Assembly: GCF_038594945.1 (NCBI RefSeq)
Contig: NZ_JBCFYD010000001.1
Span: 930,001-994,000 of the forward strand
DNA length: 64,000 bases
From: Fodinibius sp. Rm-B-1B1-1
Lineage (GTDB): Bacteria; Bacteroidota; Rhodothermia; Balneolales; Balneolaceae
Direction of reading: 5' to 3'
Below, piece by piece: positions 54,482 to 63,977 of the stretch (its first letter is position 1; each line of letters opens with the position of its first letter). Under the pieces are notes generated by a model, which saw only the letters and a program-made list of their open reading frames with translations, had not been told where the DNA came from and did not search any database. A program made the position numbers and the translations under genes.

Positions 54482-55567
54482 CTATACAAAACGCTTTAGC
54501 TCATCATCTTTTCGCAGCTTGTTAACCACCTTTTTAACACCTTGCGAATTATCGAGATCACAGACCAAAATAGCATTATCTGTTTCAACAACCGCTAAGT
54601 TCTCAACGCCCACCAGGGCGATCATTTTACCGCTGTCACTTTGAATTAAATTATGATTAGAATCAACGGTGCTGGCCATTTTAGTTTGGATGACGTTACC
54701 ATCTTCATCTTTGTCACGTAAATCATAAACGGCGCGCCAACTGCCAACATCATCCCACTCAAATGAACCGGGCACTACAAAAACCGAATCGGCCTGTTCC
54801 ATAATACCATAGTCGATCGAAATAGAAGTACAGCCGTGGTAAAAGGTATCAATAGCAGCTTTCTGTTTTTTGGTACCGACGGATGGTTTAAGCTGCTTTA
54901 CCTGCTCATAGATGGTAGGTAAATGCTCCTTAAATTTTTGTAGGATGGTTGAAGCTTTCCAGACAAACATACCACTATTCCATAAAAAATTGCCGGAAGC
55001 AATAAACTCTTTAGCAGTTTTCAGATCAGGCTTTTCGCGAAATTGATTTACCTTTTTTATTTCATGTTCCCCTTCAAGTTCGGATGAATCCTTATCAAAC
55101 TCTATGTATCCGTATCCGGTTTCGGGGTGGTCGGGCTCAATGCCAATAGTGAGAAGCGCATCTTCTTTCTGAGCTTTTGATTCGGCTGTTTTTAAAATTG
55201 ATAAAAATGTTTTGGGTTTACCGATCAGGTGGTCTGCCGGTAACACAGCCATAGTACCATCGGGATCTTGATCTTGGATAAGGGTTGCTGCTGCTGCAAC
55301 ACAGGGGGCTGTATTTTTTCCTACAGGTTCACCAATAATATTATTGGCGGGAATATTCGGAAGCTGTTCTTTAACCAAATCGACATATCGATCATTAGTA
55401 ATAATCCAGACACGGTCGGCAGAAATAAGGGGGGTGATGCGGTCGACCGTTGATTGTAGCATCGTGCGATCACCAAAAATATTCAAAAACTGCTTGGGAC
55501 GAGATTCCGTGCTTCTCGGCCAGAATCGGGTGCCTGATCCACCAGCCATAATAACAGCATGCAACAT
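54482..55567 (-). CDS. Mannose-1-phosphate guanylyltransferase
   Basis: 361 residues with the nucleotidyltransferase loop IMAGGSGTRFWPRSTESRPKQF (GDP-mannose pyrophosphorylase form), VLPADHLIGKP, GIEPDHPETGYGYIEFD and FREKPDLKTAKEFIASGNFLWNSGMFVW. It produces GDP-mannose from GTP and mannose-1-phosphate for envelope glycans or O-antigen. There is no isomerase fusion domain at the C-terminus (contrast ManC-type with the PMI domain). Convergent with the MBL gene. Confidence 0.93.
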   Translation of the reverse strand: MLHAVIMAGGSGTRFWPRSTESRPKQFLNIFGDRTMLQSTVDRITPLISADRVWIITNDRYVDLVKEQLPNIPANNIIGEPVGKNTAPCVAAAATLIQDQDPDGTMAVLPADHLIGKPKTFLSILKTAESKAQKEDALLTIGIEPDHPETGYGYIEFDKDSSELEGEHEIKKVNQFREKPDLKTAKEFIASGNFLWNSGMFVWKASTILQKFKEHLPTIYEQVKQLKPSVGTKKQKAAIDTFYHGCTSISIDYGIMEQADSVFVVPGSFEWDDVGSWRAVYDLRDKDEDGNVIQTKMASTVDSNHNLIQSDSGKMIALVGVENLAVVETDNAILVCDLDNSQGVKKVVNKLRKDDELKRFV

Positions 55568-55661
55568 ATAATTAAATTAATTTGGTGTTGATGAATTTTG
55601 ATCTGGAAAGTATCGAAATTTACAACAAGATCGAAGTAGTTATCGTACTTACAACCTTTCT

Positions 55662-55913
55662 TTAAACAGTGGGCGTATATTCGTTGTCAAGATGATGCTT
55701 GTTAATCAAGGTAATTATTTGATGGGCAGATTCAGCAAAGGCGGTATTAGGATAGTATTTGACAATTTTTTCCGCCGTGAAAATAGCCTCTAAGTACTGT
55801 TTATTTACCACTTTCATACGTGCTTTTTGCAAGATGGGTACCGCTTGATGAGAGCCGCAGGCAGTAACAAGTCCAGTTATCAAAAATAAGATCGTAGTTT
55901 CTTGTTGATTCAT
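55662..55913 (-). CDS. Small lipoprotein, TPR-like
   Basis: 83 residues; the N-terminus FLITGLVTACGSHQ has a lipobox (Cys19). The rest has the helix pattern of a TPR-like pair: VNKQYLEAIFTAEKIVKYYPNTAFAESAHQ. No family recognised. It starts 11 bases after the kinase stop, so it is the third gene of the response regulator-kinase operon and may be an envelope partner or a target of the pair. Confidence 0.65.
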   Translation of the reverse strand: MNQQETTILFLITGLVTACGSHQAVPILQKARMKVVNKQYLEAIFTAEKIVKYYPNTAFAESAHQIITLINKHHLDNEYTPTV

Positions 55914-55924
55914 GTAAATTGAGA

Positions 55925-57025
55925 TTACGAGTTCTCAGCTGGCTTTTCTTGTGGGATTGCAGAATATGCCTTGGTTAATGTAAAACTAAACGAAGAGCTG
56001 ACATTCGGAATACTTTCAATAAATAACTCTTCGTCATGAGCTTTTATAATATGTTTCACAATAGCTAATCCCAAGCCAGTTCCTTCTCCATCTTCTCGTG
56101 ATCGAGACTTGTCGACCCGAAAGAATCGCTCCGTCACCCGCTCAATATGCTGTTTATTGATGCCGATGCCTGTATCTTTCACATATACTAATACTCGATT
56201 TTCATCCTCAGCCCATTCTTTAATCCCAACGGTCACTTTTCCGCCTTTAACATTGTACTTAATGGCATTGTCAACCAGGTTGATGAGCACTTGCTTAATT
56301 TGATTGCGGTCGGCACTGACCTGAAAATTATGGGGGATGTCGGTTTTAAGAAGTACCTGCGCTTTTTCGGCCTTGTATTGTAAGTTATTAACAACCTCCA
56401 TAACCACATCTTTTATACTGATATTTTGGATGTCGGATTTTAATTCACCAGTCTCGAGTTTGGAAATTTCCATGAGGTCTTTGGTGAGATAAATCAGCCT
56501 ATTAACGTTGCGCATCGCCTTTTCAAGAAACTTGCGGTTGACGTCCTCATCATCAATGGCACCATTAAGGAGCGTTTCAATAAATCCCTGGATGGCGAAA
56601 ATAGGGGTCTTTAGCTCGTGAGAGATATCCCCAATAAACTCCTTTCGATAATTTTCGATGCGATTGAGGCGCTGGATTTCACGTTCAACCGTTTTGCTGG
56701 CCCGCACTGTTTGTTTGATGAGGTAGTCAAGCTCATCATGACTATTGGTTTGCAGGTGTTCATAGTCCCTGAAACGCTTGCGCAAAATATTTTTATTAAT
56801 CTGATGTAACGTCTCGAGACGTCGAAACTGATTCTTTTGAATAACCAGATAAACAACGAGAGCCGTAAAAATAGCAAGGCATAATCCAAAAGCGGATGCC
56901 TGAGCGAGTGATGCCGGCCCCCAAAAATGGAGGGCCAATCCCCCGGCAATACCAACAACTATGCTTGAATACAGTGCGCTGCGAAAGGCTAATCGCGATG
57001 ATCTTTGAAAGGGCTTTTTCCTCAT
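55925..57025 (-). CDS. PhoR-like sensor histidine kinase
   Basis: 366 residues with two transmembrane helices (about residues 16-32 and 41-62) and almost no periplasmic loop, then a HAMP/linker-like helix, HisKA with phospho-acceptor His in FIGDISHELKTPIFAIQGF, and HATPase with LVDNAIKYNVKGG, DTGIGI, RFFRVDKSR and GTGLGLAIVKHII. PhoR-type kinases in phosphate control share the short periplasmic part, but no PAS domain is present here, so sensing must differ. The start overlaps the response-regulator stop by 4 bases, so they are translated together. Confidence 0.93.
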   Translation of the reverse strand: MRKKPFQRSSRLAFRSALYSSIVVGIAGGLALHFWGPASLAQASAFGLCLAIFTALVVYLVIQKNQFRRLETLHQINKNILRKRFRDYEHLQTNSHDELDYLIKQTVRASKTVEREIQRLNRIENYRKEFIGDISHELKTPIFAIQGFIETLLNGAIDDEDVNRKFLEKAMRNVNRLIYLTKDLMEISKLETGELKSDIQNISIKDVVMEVVNNLQYKAEKAQVLLKTDIPHNFQVSADRNQIKQVLINLVDNAIKYNVKGGKVTVGIKEWAEDENRVLVYVKDTGIGINKQHIERVTERFFRVDKSRSREDGEGTGLGLAIVKHIIKAHDEELFIESIPNVSSSFSFTLTKAYSAIPQEKPAENS

Positions 57026-57702
57026 TCTTTAAACTTGTAGCCTACTCCTTTAACGGTTTCGATATAATCGCTGCCAATTTTTTCACGGATTTTACGGATA
57101 TGTACATCTACGGTGCGATCTACAACATACACATCATTTCCCCAAACTTGGTTAAGCAATGTTTGCCGATCCATCACCTTGCCCTTTCTGCTGGCAAGAA
57201 AATAAAGCAGTTCAAACTCTTTGCGCGGCATCTGAAATTCCTCGTCACCCTTGGTAACAATGTAGCGGTCTTTATCAATCACAACATCGTGAACATCGAT
57301 TTTATTGGTCATCGGCTGGGTTTCTTCAAACCTCCGGAGAACTGCTTTAATACGAGAAATAAGCTTCGTAGTGCTTATCGGTTTCGTTATATAGTCGTCG
57401 CCGCCTTTATCGAGCCCTTCAACCTCTGTTTTCTCATCGCCACGGGCCGTTAAAAAGATGATGGGAATATGTTTTAAATCCTTGTCAGAACGCATACGCT
57501 CAACTACCTCCATGCCATCCATTTTAGGCATCATGATATCCAGCAAAACCAGGTTTGGGTTATGCTCACGCGCTACTTTAATGCCCTCTTTGCCATCCTC
57601 AGCCTTGAGCACATCAAAGCCTTCTTTTTGGAGGTTATATTCAATTAAGTCCAGAAGATCTTGTTCGTCATCAACAACTAAGATTGTTTTTTTGTCAGAC
57701 AC
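57022..57702 (-). CDS. OmpR/PhoB-family response regulator
   Basis: 226 residues: receiver (ILVVDDEQDLLDLIEYNLQK; phospho-Asp55 in LVLLDIMMPKMDGME; Thr and Lys in FLTARG and ITKPIS) and a C-terminal winged helix (about 130-226; RYIVTKGDEEFQMPRKEFEL, NQVWGNDVYVVDRTVDVHIRK). It activates or represses promoters as a phosphorylated dimer. Overlap with the kinase gene (ATGA type) makes it the cognate partner. A phosphate-starvation role is suggested by kinase type but no pst genes are nearby. Confidence 0.94.
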   Translation of the reverse strand: MSDKKTILVVDDEQDLLDLIEYNLQKEGFDVLKAEDGKEGIKVAREHNPNLVLLDIMMPKMDGMEVVERMRSDKDLKHIPIIFLTARGDEKTEVEGLDKGGDDYITKPISTTKLISRIKAVLRRFEETQPMTNKIDVHDVVIDKDRYIVTKGDEEFQMPRKEFELLYFLASRKGKVMDRQTLLNQVWGNDVYVVDRTVDVHIRKIREKIGSDYIETVKGVGYKFKE

Positions 57703-57891
57703 GGTCAGAAATTGATTGCAATGTTAAATTAAGATAAGCAAAAAGTTACTTACATTTTACGTAAGCAATAGTACAAAGCCCCATCCGTAATTGAAACCGC
57801 AGGTCTATTAAATAATTGTTATGATTTGGGGGATAAGAAAATGATAGTATTCATCGGATGGCAACACCAGCCACGCGATCAAAGAGCCTGC

Positions 57892-58500
57892 TTACTTATC
57901 CAGTTGAGAAAGAGCTTTTTTGACCAATGCTTGCACGTTGCCGTCGATATCCTCTTTCTTGGCAGCCAGCTCAATCGATTCCTGCGCATCACGCTTTTTA
58001 AAGCCAAGCGATTGCAGAGCCGAAACGGCCTCTTCTTTGACATTACTGCTGAGAGTAGCAGAAGAACTACCTCCAGTTGCATAAGTTGCATCTACCATCT
58101 CCGAGATTTTATCCTTCAGTTCCAAAATCATACGCTGGGCCGTCTTTTTCCCAATACCCTTAATTTGAGATAGGGCTGATTTATCTTCTTGTACAATCGC
58201 GCCCGTAATCTCCTGGGCTGGGAGTCCCGATAGAATAGTCAGTCCAAGTTTGGGACCCACGCCTTTAACGGTAATCAGCAGCTCAAAAAGATCTTTTTCA
58301 TTTTGATTGGCAAAGCCAAATAGTCGCTGATCGTTGTCCGTAACATGATGGTAAACCAGCAATTCCACTTCTTCATCTTTATTCGGAAGTTCATCAAACG
58401 TTTGATTCGAAATCTCCAGCAGGTAACCGACGTCACGGACATCAATAATAATTTGTTCAGGAGATTTGGTATGAACGGTGCCTTTTAAATATGCAATCAT
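57892..58500 (-). CDS. ruvA: Holliday junction branch migration protein RuvA
   Basis: 202 residues from ATG 58500 (MIAYLKGTVHTKSPEQIII), where RuvA normally begins; an ATG 48 bases upstream would add a hydrophobic extension and is not preferred. Domain I OB-fold, domain II HhH motifs (LLITVKGVGPKLGLTILSGL and LSQIKGIGKKTAQRMILEL) and domain III (SALQSLGFKKRDAQESIELA) are complete. It forms the tetramer that clamps Holliday junctions for RuvB. It lies 82 bases after ruvC on the same strand; ruvB is not in the window. Confidence 0.95.
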   Translation of the reverse strand: MIAYLKGTVHTKSPEQIIIDVRDVGYLLEISNQTFDELPNKDEEVELLVYHHVTDNDQRLFGFANQNEKDLFELLITVKGVGPKLGLTILSGLPAQEITGAIVQEDKSALSQIKGIGKKTAQRMILELKDKISEMVDATYATGGSSSATLSSNVKEEAVSALQSLGFKKRDAQESIELAAKKEDIDGNVQALVKKALSQLDK

Positions 58501-58582
58501 TAAGAAAAAGAATTTCGTAAAATAAAATTCAATGTCATTCTGTAACAAGTTCAGAATGACATATGGTTAAGTATTATACCAG

Positions 58583-59164
58583 TCAATCTTTAACACGATC
58601 GGGATTATTAGCTACAAAATCAGCCCAATTCGATTTGCTGTTGTTTTGGTGTGTTTTCTTTTGGGATTTGGGGGCTTGCCGGTTAAAACTGTTTTGTTTC
58701 ATCAGGTGACACCACGCTACCGCCAACGCATCGGTAGCATCTTTCGATAACTTCTCATCAGGCAGATTTACGGTCTTACGCAACATAAAAGCAACCTGCT
58801 CTTTGCTGGCGTTTCCATTCCCCGTAATCGATTTTTTTACCTGCTTGGGATAATATTCCGTAACTCCAATATCCTGATTGGTAATGGCCAGCATAGCTGC
58901 AGCTTGTGCCCGGCCCAGTTTCAGCATTGCCAGCGGATCAACGCCATAAATAGGTGTCTCTACTGCGCACGAATCGGGATTAAACGAGGAAATAATTTTG
59001 GAAACTTCTTCAAAAATGTATTGCAGCCTATCGGAGTGGTCATCCATGTGCGCCATTTTGAGCACGTCACAACGTAAGGCCACCAGTTTGCTGTTTTCTT
59101 CCGTGAGGATAGCGTAGCCAGTATTTCGCGAGCCAGGATCGATACCAAGAATCACATCAGCCAT
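58583..59164 (-). CDS. ruvC: Crossover junction endodeoxyribonuclease RuvC
   Basis: 193 residues. The RNase H-like fold starts LGIDPGSRNTGYAILTEENSK with the first catalytic Asp (Asp7), Glu in CAVETPIYGVDPLAMLKLGRA, and DATDALAVAWCH with the last Asp pair. It resolves Holliday junctions loaded on RuvAB. The C-terminus carries a basic, Gln/Ser/Lys-rich extension (RQAPKSQKKTHQNNSKS) beyond the usual end near residue 165. Upstream of ruvA in the same direction. Confidence 0.95.
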   Translation of the reverse strand: MADVILGIDPGSRNTGYAILTEENSKLVALRCDVLKMAHMDDHSDRLQYIFEEVSKIISSFNPDSCAVETPIYGVDPLAMLKLGRAQAAAMLAITNQDIGVTEYYPKQVKKSITGNGNASKEQVAFMLRKTVNLPDEKLSKDATDALAVAWCHLMKQNSFNRQAPKSQKKTHQNNSKSNWADFVANNPDRVKD

Positions 59165-59248
59165 AATACATTTTACTTGATTCGTTTAATTGAATATAAC
59201 GTATTTGTGATGGATTTCTCACCGACAAAATTGTTCAGCATTCACTGG

Positions 59249-60652
59249 TTATTTAAATGTCTCAAAGGTATCAATCCGATTAAAGTAGCTGGTAGCAGCC
59301 TCCTTGACTTTCGGTGCCAGCAATATTGTGGAAACCATTGTGGGAATCGCCATCAGGGCAAACATACCATCAATAAGATCAATGACGGCACCAATAGAAG
59401 CAACTGAACCGAAAATAATGGACCCTACATAGAAATAATTATACCAGTGTTGTTTATCGGCGCCAATTAAGTAACCCAGGCATTTAGTTCCATAGTAGGA
59501 GTAGGTAAGCATCGAGCTAATGGCAAAAAAGACCACACATATCACCAATAAGTAAGTGCCGAACTCAGGTAGTGCTTCATTAAAAGCATTGAGCGTAAGC
59601 GTAACGCCATTGGCTTCAGTTGATTTCCAGACTCCGGTGACCAGAATAGCAAGGGCAGTCATTGTACAGGTAATAATAGTATCAATAGCGGGCCCAAGCA
59701 TGGCAACCAGCCCCTCACGGACAGGCTCCTTGGTTTTGGCCGCACCGTGGGCTAGTGCTTCGGTACCAAGGCCAGCTTCATTAGAGAATACCCCTCGTTG
59801 AATACCGATGACAATGAGGGAGCCTACGGCACCACCCATAACAGATTTACCAGTAAAAGCGTCTGTAACGATTAGCCCAAGATAATGAGGAATCTCTGTA
59901 ATGTGGGCAGCCAAAATGGCAATAACGCATCCTACATAAATAACGACCATAGCGGGTACGAGTCGAGAAGTTACTTTGCCAATACGAGTAATGCCGCCGA
60001 AAATAACAATAGAAACGAGTACAACGAGCACGAGTCCCGTAATAAGATCTCCACCCATGTGAGCATTTGCGGCCACCCAGCCTTGGGGGATATAAATGGA
60101 ATCACGTAAGATTTGTGTCAGCTGGTTCGCCTGAAAAATGGGTAGGGGACCAAAAATACCGGCCAGAGCAAACAGTGCAGCCAGTGGTTTGAAAAGATAG
60201 GTCCAATTGCCGCCCCACTTTTTTTGGAGACCTTCGCGAATCACGTACATCGGTCCGCCCTGAACTTTGCCTTCGGAATCTTCTCCACGATATAAAATCG
60301 CCAGCGTACAGGTAAAGAACTTAGTAGCCATCCCCACAAAGGCGCTAACCCACATCCAGAAAAGAGCACCGGGGCCGCCCATGAAAATGGCAACGGCCAC
60401 ACCGCTGATATTTCCCATCCCTACGGTTGCAGCCAGGGCACTTGATAATGCCTCGAAGTGCGTAATATCACCCGGATCATCGGGGTCATCATAACGACCA
60501 CGAAGAATATTGAGAGAATGCTTAAAATATTTGAAGGGGGCAAAGCGTGAATAGATTAGGAAGAAAAGTCCGCCGCCAACCAAAAGGTAAACGAGCGGCA
60601 TGCCCCACATGAAACTGGAGAATGCACTTAAAAACTGTTCAATTACTTGCAC
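59249..60652 (-). CDS. Sodium:alanine/glycine symporter (AGCS family)
   Basis: 467 residues with about 10 membrane helices. Landmarks: PLVYLLVGGGLFFLIYSRFAP, HFEALSSALAATVGMGNISGVA, the AGCS signature GAVGSLIVIGIQRGVFSNEAGLG and KTKEPVREGLVAMLGPAIDT. It transports alanine or glycine with Na+. No linked gene suggests a different substrate. A possible member of the amino-acid supply set together with the NSS transporter, though they are 19 kb apart. Confidence 0.93.
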   Translation of the reverse strand: MQVIEQFLSAFSSFMWGMPLVYLLVGGGLFFLIYSRFAPFKYFKHSLNILRGRYDDPDDPGDITHFEALSSALAATVGMGNISGVAVAIFMGGPGALFWMWVSAFVGMATKFFTCTLAILYRGEDSEGKVQGGPMYVIREGLQKKWGGNWTYLFKPLAALFALAGIFGPLPIFQANQLTQILRDSIYIPQGWVAANAHMGGDLITGLVLVVLVSIVIFGGITRIGKVTSRLVPAMVVIYVGCVIAILAAHITEIPHYLGLIVTDAFTGKSVMGGAVGSLIVIGIQRGVFSNEAGLGTEALAHGAAKTKEPVREGLVAMLGPAIDTIITCTMTALAILVTGVWKSTEANGVTLTLNAFNEALPEFGTYLLVICVVFFAISSMLTYSYYGTKCLGYLIGADKQHWYNYFYVGSIIFGSVASIGAVIDLIDGMFALMAIPTMVSTILLAPKVKEAATSYFNRIDTFETFK

Positions 60653-60696
60653 ACTAAAGATGTTTAATTGATGATATAATGAAGCGCGGGAATATA

Positions 60697-61164
60697 CTAA
60701 TTAGCGCGACTAAAGAAGATAAAATCGGTGGCCGGGGGATCAATTTTTGCATTTCGTAACAATTTGGCGATTTGGGCTCGGTGGTGCTGGCCGTGAATGA
60801 TCACGTGGAAAAGGATATCGGATAGGCTGGTTTCGAATGATGTGCCTTTGGAGTTTTTGTAAGATATAATCCGGTTCAGATTATTGTTATTGCTTTCGAT
60901 TAACTGTTTCCACTGTTGATTGAGTGTTTTCAGGTGTTGCAGGGCATCAGCTAATCCATAATCCGGCCAGATTGCTATATCTTCAATGGATGTCTCCTGA
61001 ATTCGAGCAAGCCACATTTTCTGTGATCCGGCGATATGGGCAAAGTATTTGACGGCTTGATCCGATCCGTCAAAGCCGATATTGTCTTGAAGGCTCAACA
61101 AAACCTGTTCGTTGGCCCAATTGTCATATCTAAATAATCGGAGTACGTGATCTGATGTATTCAT
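60697..61164 (-). CDS. DinB-family protein (putative metal-dependent thiol transferase)
   Basis: 155 residues, four-helix bundle pattern: LRLFRYDNWANEQVLLSLQD, AVKYFAHIAGSQKMWLARIQ and DILFHVIIHGQHHRAQIAKLL. The metal-binding His residues of the YfiT/DinB family are present in the second and third segments (FAH and HGQHH). DinB/YfiT proteins include bacillithiol and mycothiol transferases; the thiol here is unknown. 44 bases from the AGCS gene, same strand. Confidence 0.87.
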   Translation of the reverse strand: MNTSDHVLRLFRYDNWANEQVLLSLQDNIGFDGSDQAVKYFAHIAGSQKMWLARIQETSIEDIAIWPDYGLADALQHLKTLNQQWKQLIESNNNNLNRIISYKNSKGTSFETSLSDILFHVIIHGQHHRAQIAKLLRNAKIDPPATDFIFFSRAN

Positions 61165-61280
61165 ATAACTTTTTAGTTGATGCTCAAAAGCATATTAGAA
61201 TTTTAAATATAATACAAATTTTGAAGTAGCTAAGTGCCCTCCTATTTTAGCGGGGTAACTTTAAATCAACAATAAATCAT

Positions 61281-62048
61281 ATGCTGCTCGCTCTCGATAT
61301 CGGAAATAGTAATATTGTGATTGGCGCTTCCTCAAATGGGGAATGGGAACATCAGTGGCGTATCCAAACGGATACCGATAAAACCGCTGATGAGTATATT
61401 GTGCTTTTTAACAGTTTGTTTTCTGAAATTGATCTGGCTTTCAATAAGTTTGATCACGTCATTATCAGTAGTGTAGTGCCCCAGCTAACGCGAACAGTCA
61501 GTGAGGTGTTCGAGAAAAAGTCGCATACCGAAGTGCTCATTTTAAATGGGGATGTTGATACAGGGCTTGCCATCAAACGGGTAAATCGTAAAAGTGTGGG
61601 GGCCGACCTCATTGCGGATTCGGTAGGGGCATACGCATTGTTTGGAGATAACTGCATTGTCGTTGATTTTGGGACAGCGACTACGGTAATGGCAGTGCAA
61701 AATCCTGGAGAACTTATCGGCGGAGCGATTTGTGCGGGGCTTAAAGTCACCATCGATGCATTAGTGGGCAAAACCGCGCAGCTGTCGCAAATTCCGCTGG
61801 AGCCTCCCAAGCAGGTTATTGGCGGTAGTACTATGGAGGCTATGCAATCGGGATTGGTACTTGGCCACTTGTGTATGATTGAAGGGCTCATCGACCGGAT
61901 GAAAAAGCAGTTGGGTGGTTCGGCAAAAGTAGTTGCCACGGGTGGGCTGTCGGAGCAAATAGCCGAGCATACCGACTATTTTGATGTCATTGACCCTATG
62001 CTCACGCTGGATGGATTACGGTTAATTATGGAACGGCAGCAGAAGTAA
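61281..62048 (+). CDS. coaX: Type III pantothenate kinase
   Basis: 255 residues with the ASKHA fold of CoaX: LLALDIGNSNIVIGASSNGEW at the start, TDTDKTADEYIV, VISSVVPQLTRTV, GADLIADSVGAYAL and VVDFGTATTVMAV (adenine site) and GGAICAGLKVTIDALVGKTAQL. It phosphorylates pantothenate in the first step of CoA synthesis. Cytoplasmic, stand-alone, no biotin protein ligase fusion, which is a frequent neighbour. Divergent from DinB. Confidence 0.95.
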   Translation: MLLALDIGNSNIVIGASSNGEWEHQWRIQTDTDKTADEYIVLFNSLFSEIDLAFNKFDHVIISSVVPQLTRTVSEVFEKKSHTEVLILNGDVDTGLAIKRVNRKSVGADLIADSVGAYALFGDNCIVVDFGTATTVMAVQNPGELIGGAICAGLKVTIDALVGKTAQLSQIPLEPPKQVIGGSTMEAMQSGLVLGHLCMIEGLIDRMKKQLGGSAKVVATGGLSEQIAEHTDYFDVIDPMLTLDGLRLIMERQQK

Positions 62049-62180
62049 AAAAGGCAAAAAGCTTAGCTACTATCTTTCATTTTTGATAGCAAAGCAAAAA
62101 TCTCATTCATTATATTTTTACTTTTCCTTTCTGCCTTTTCACGCTTCACGGTTACCGTATGACTTCTCGCACCTCTCGGT

Positions 62181-62855
62181 TTAAACGCCAAAAAACTTAG
62201 AGATACCATTCAGTATAAACTGCACGCCAATAGCCATGGCAATGAAGCCCATCATGCGAGTAATAGCATTCATTCCGGTAGGACCAATATATTTCGCGGA
62301 AAATGGTGCCAGCCGTAATACGCCATAAGAGATAAGGGCTACGAGAATAATTGCAGCACTCATAATGATTAGATCGATAAACCCTTCCGCTTGCGAAGCT
62401 AAACCAATGACAACAGCAATACTGCCGGGGCCTGATAGCATGGGCATAGCCATGGGGCTAAAAGAGATGTCTTCTTTATCTTTGGCTGCTTCTTGGGCTT
62501 CATCCGATATTTTCTTCTCTGAGACATCCGGATTCAACATCGCATAGGCGGCGCGCAGAATGATAAGTCCGCCCGCAATGCGGATTCCCGGCAGGCTGAT
62601 TCCAAAAAAGCTCATAATATATGTCCCCGCCAGTAGAAAGATGATGAGTACCAGGAACATGTAAAACGAGGATTTTTTAGCCACTGATGTGCGCTCAACA
62701 TCATTGTTTTTCTCAGTCAGGGAAAGAAAAACCGGCATAGCAGCCAGTGGGTTTGCTACTGATATAATAGATGTAAAGGCTGCAACAAAAAGGGTTGTAG
62801 TTCCTGAGAAATACGTAGTAAGTACATTGCTTTGACTTAAAATATCTTCAAACAT
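62181..62855 (-). CDS. MarC-family integral membrane protein
   Basis: 224 residues, six hydrophobic segments. TTLFVAAFTSIISVANPLAAMPVFLSLT is the MarC start, and PMAMPMLSGPGSIAVVIGLAS the conserved second half motif; the end RMMGFIAMAIGVQFILNGI is also typical. MarC family (UPF0056) function is unknown; originally thought to be a drug resistance transporter, later not supported. Separated from coaX by 132 bases, convergent. Confidence 0.9.
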   Translation of the reverse strand: MFEDILSQSNVLTTYFSGTTTLFVAAFTSIISVANPLAAMPVFLSLTEKNNDVERTSVAKKSSFYMFLVLIIFLLAGTYIMSFFGISLPGIRIAGGLIILRAAYAMLNPDVSEKKISDEAQEAAKDKEDISFSPMAMPMLSGPGSIAVVIGLASQAEGFIDLIIMSAAIILVALISYGVLRLAPFSAKYIGPTGMNAITRMMGFIAMAIGVQFILNGISKFFGV

Positions 62856-62981
62856 AAGTCGCCAAGATATAAAATGGAGCTCAAACTTTTAACAGTTTTT
62901 ACCAACGATATATGTTTTTCAAATGTTAAATTTACCCTTAGATTTAGAACCAATTTTTTATAGTGATTAAGAAAAGAATCA

Positions 62982-63458
62982 ATGAATCAAAAAACAGTAC
63001 AAAACTCTCAATCGCTCATTAATAGTGTGCGTCAAATTGTTGATAAAAAGAATGCTACACGAGATCAAAAGCTAAAAGAAATCAGTGAGCTCCTTGCAGA
63101 GAAAATTGAGGTCTTTGATTGGGTAGGCTTTTATCTGGTTGATCCCGATGCCGACCGCGAACTGGTATTAGGACCGTATGTGGGAGAAGAGACCGATCAC
63201 ACGCGCATACCCTTTGGAAAAGGAATTTGTGGTCAAGCGGCCGAGACGAACGAAACTTTTGTAGTGCAGGATGTAAGCAAAGAAGAAAACTACTTGGCCT
63301 GCAGTGTACATGTAAAAGCCGAAATTGTTGTACCCATTAAAAAGAACGGTGAGTTTGTTGCAGAGTTGGATATTGATTCGCACACCAAAGATTCCTTAAC
63401 TGACGAGCATCGCAAAGTATTAGAACAAATTTGTGAGAATCTGTCAATACTCTTTTAA
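62982..63458 (+). CDS. GAF-domain protein, free methionine-(R)-sulfoxide reductase-like
   Basis: 158 residues, a single GAF domain. DWVGFYLVDPDADRELVLGPY, FGKGICGQAAETNETFVVQD, ACSVHVKAEIVVPIKKNGEF and LDIDSHTKD match the fRMsr group, including Cys in the GICG turn and in the ACS position. These enzymes reduce free Met-R-SO with thioredoxin; whether the third family Cys is needed here is not clear. Followed after 18 bases by the DUF4920 gene on the same strand. Confidence 0.85.
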   Translation: MNQKTVQNSQSLINSVRQIVDKKNATRDQKLKEISELLAEKIEVFDWVGFYLVDPDADRELVLGPYVGEETDHTRIPFGKGICGQAAETNETFVVQDVSKEENYLACSVHVKAEIVVPIKKNGEFVAELDIDSHTKDSLTDEHRKVLEQICENLSILF

Positions 63459-63476
63459 TAAAATTTAGGTACGATT

Positions 63477-63977
63477 ATGAAATCGTTAATAACTACTTTT
63501 GTCGGACTTTTGTTATTGGTCAATGTGGGTATAGCACAAAATAAAGATGCCCCTCCAGAATTAGCCGAACCGGTAGAAAGCGGTAAAAACTACGAAGTAT
63601 ATGGCAGTGAGTTCCCCGAGGAAGTAAAGTTTTTTGCACCGGGCTATTTGGTTCGAAATGCGGATGTTTTTAAGGGACAGCAAATTGCTGCGAGGGGAGA
63701 AGTTAAGCAAGTTTGCCAGAAAAAAGGATGCTTTTTTATTCTTCCAGCCGGAGACCAGAGCATCCGTGTAACATTTAAGGATTATAAGTTTTTCATTCCC
63801 AAAGATGCTGCCGGTCAAGAAGTACAGCTTGTTGGTACTTTTCAGGTAAAGGATCTATCCGAAGAAAAAGCCAAACATTATGCTGAAGATGCTGGTGAAG
63901 ACCCCAATGAGGTTGAAGGAGCGCAAAAAGAGTACGGCATAGTGGCCACATCTGTTAAAATTATTGATACGAAATAG
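63477..63977 (+). CDS. DUF4920 secreted protein
   Basis: 166 residues with a signal peptide (LITTFVGLLLLVNVGIAQ). The domain core ARGEVKQVCQKKGCFFILP and IRVTFKDYKFFIPKDAAGQEV is a DUF4920 signature, with a Cys-x-x-x-x-Cys pair that could bind a metal or form a disulfide. Function unknown; periplasmic or surface location. Probably co-transcribed with the GAF protein. Confidence 0.88.
   Translation: MKSLITTFVGLLLLVNVGIAQNKDAPPELAEPVESGKNYEVYGSEFPEEVKFFAPGYLVRNADVFKGQQIAARGEVKQVCQKKGCFFILPAGDQSIRVTFKDYKFFIPKDAAGQEVQLVGTFQVKDLSEEKAKHYAEDAGEDPNEVEGAQKEYGIVATSVKIIDTK

Noticed and set aside
57826-58173. Plus-strand open frame overlapping ruvA
   Set aside because: Antisense to ruvA, which has clear HhH motifs; composition is that of a shadow frame.
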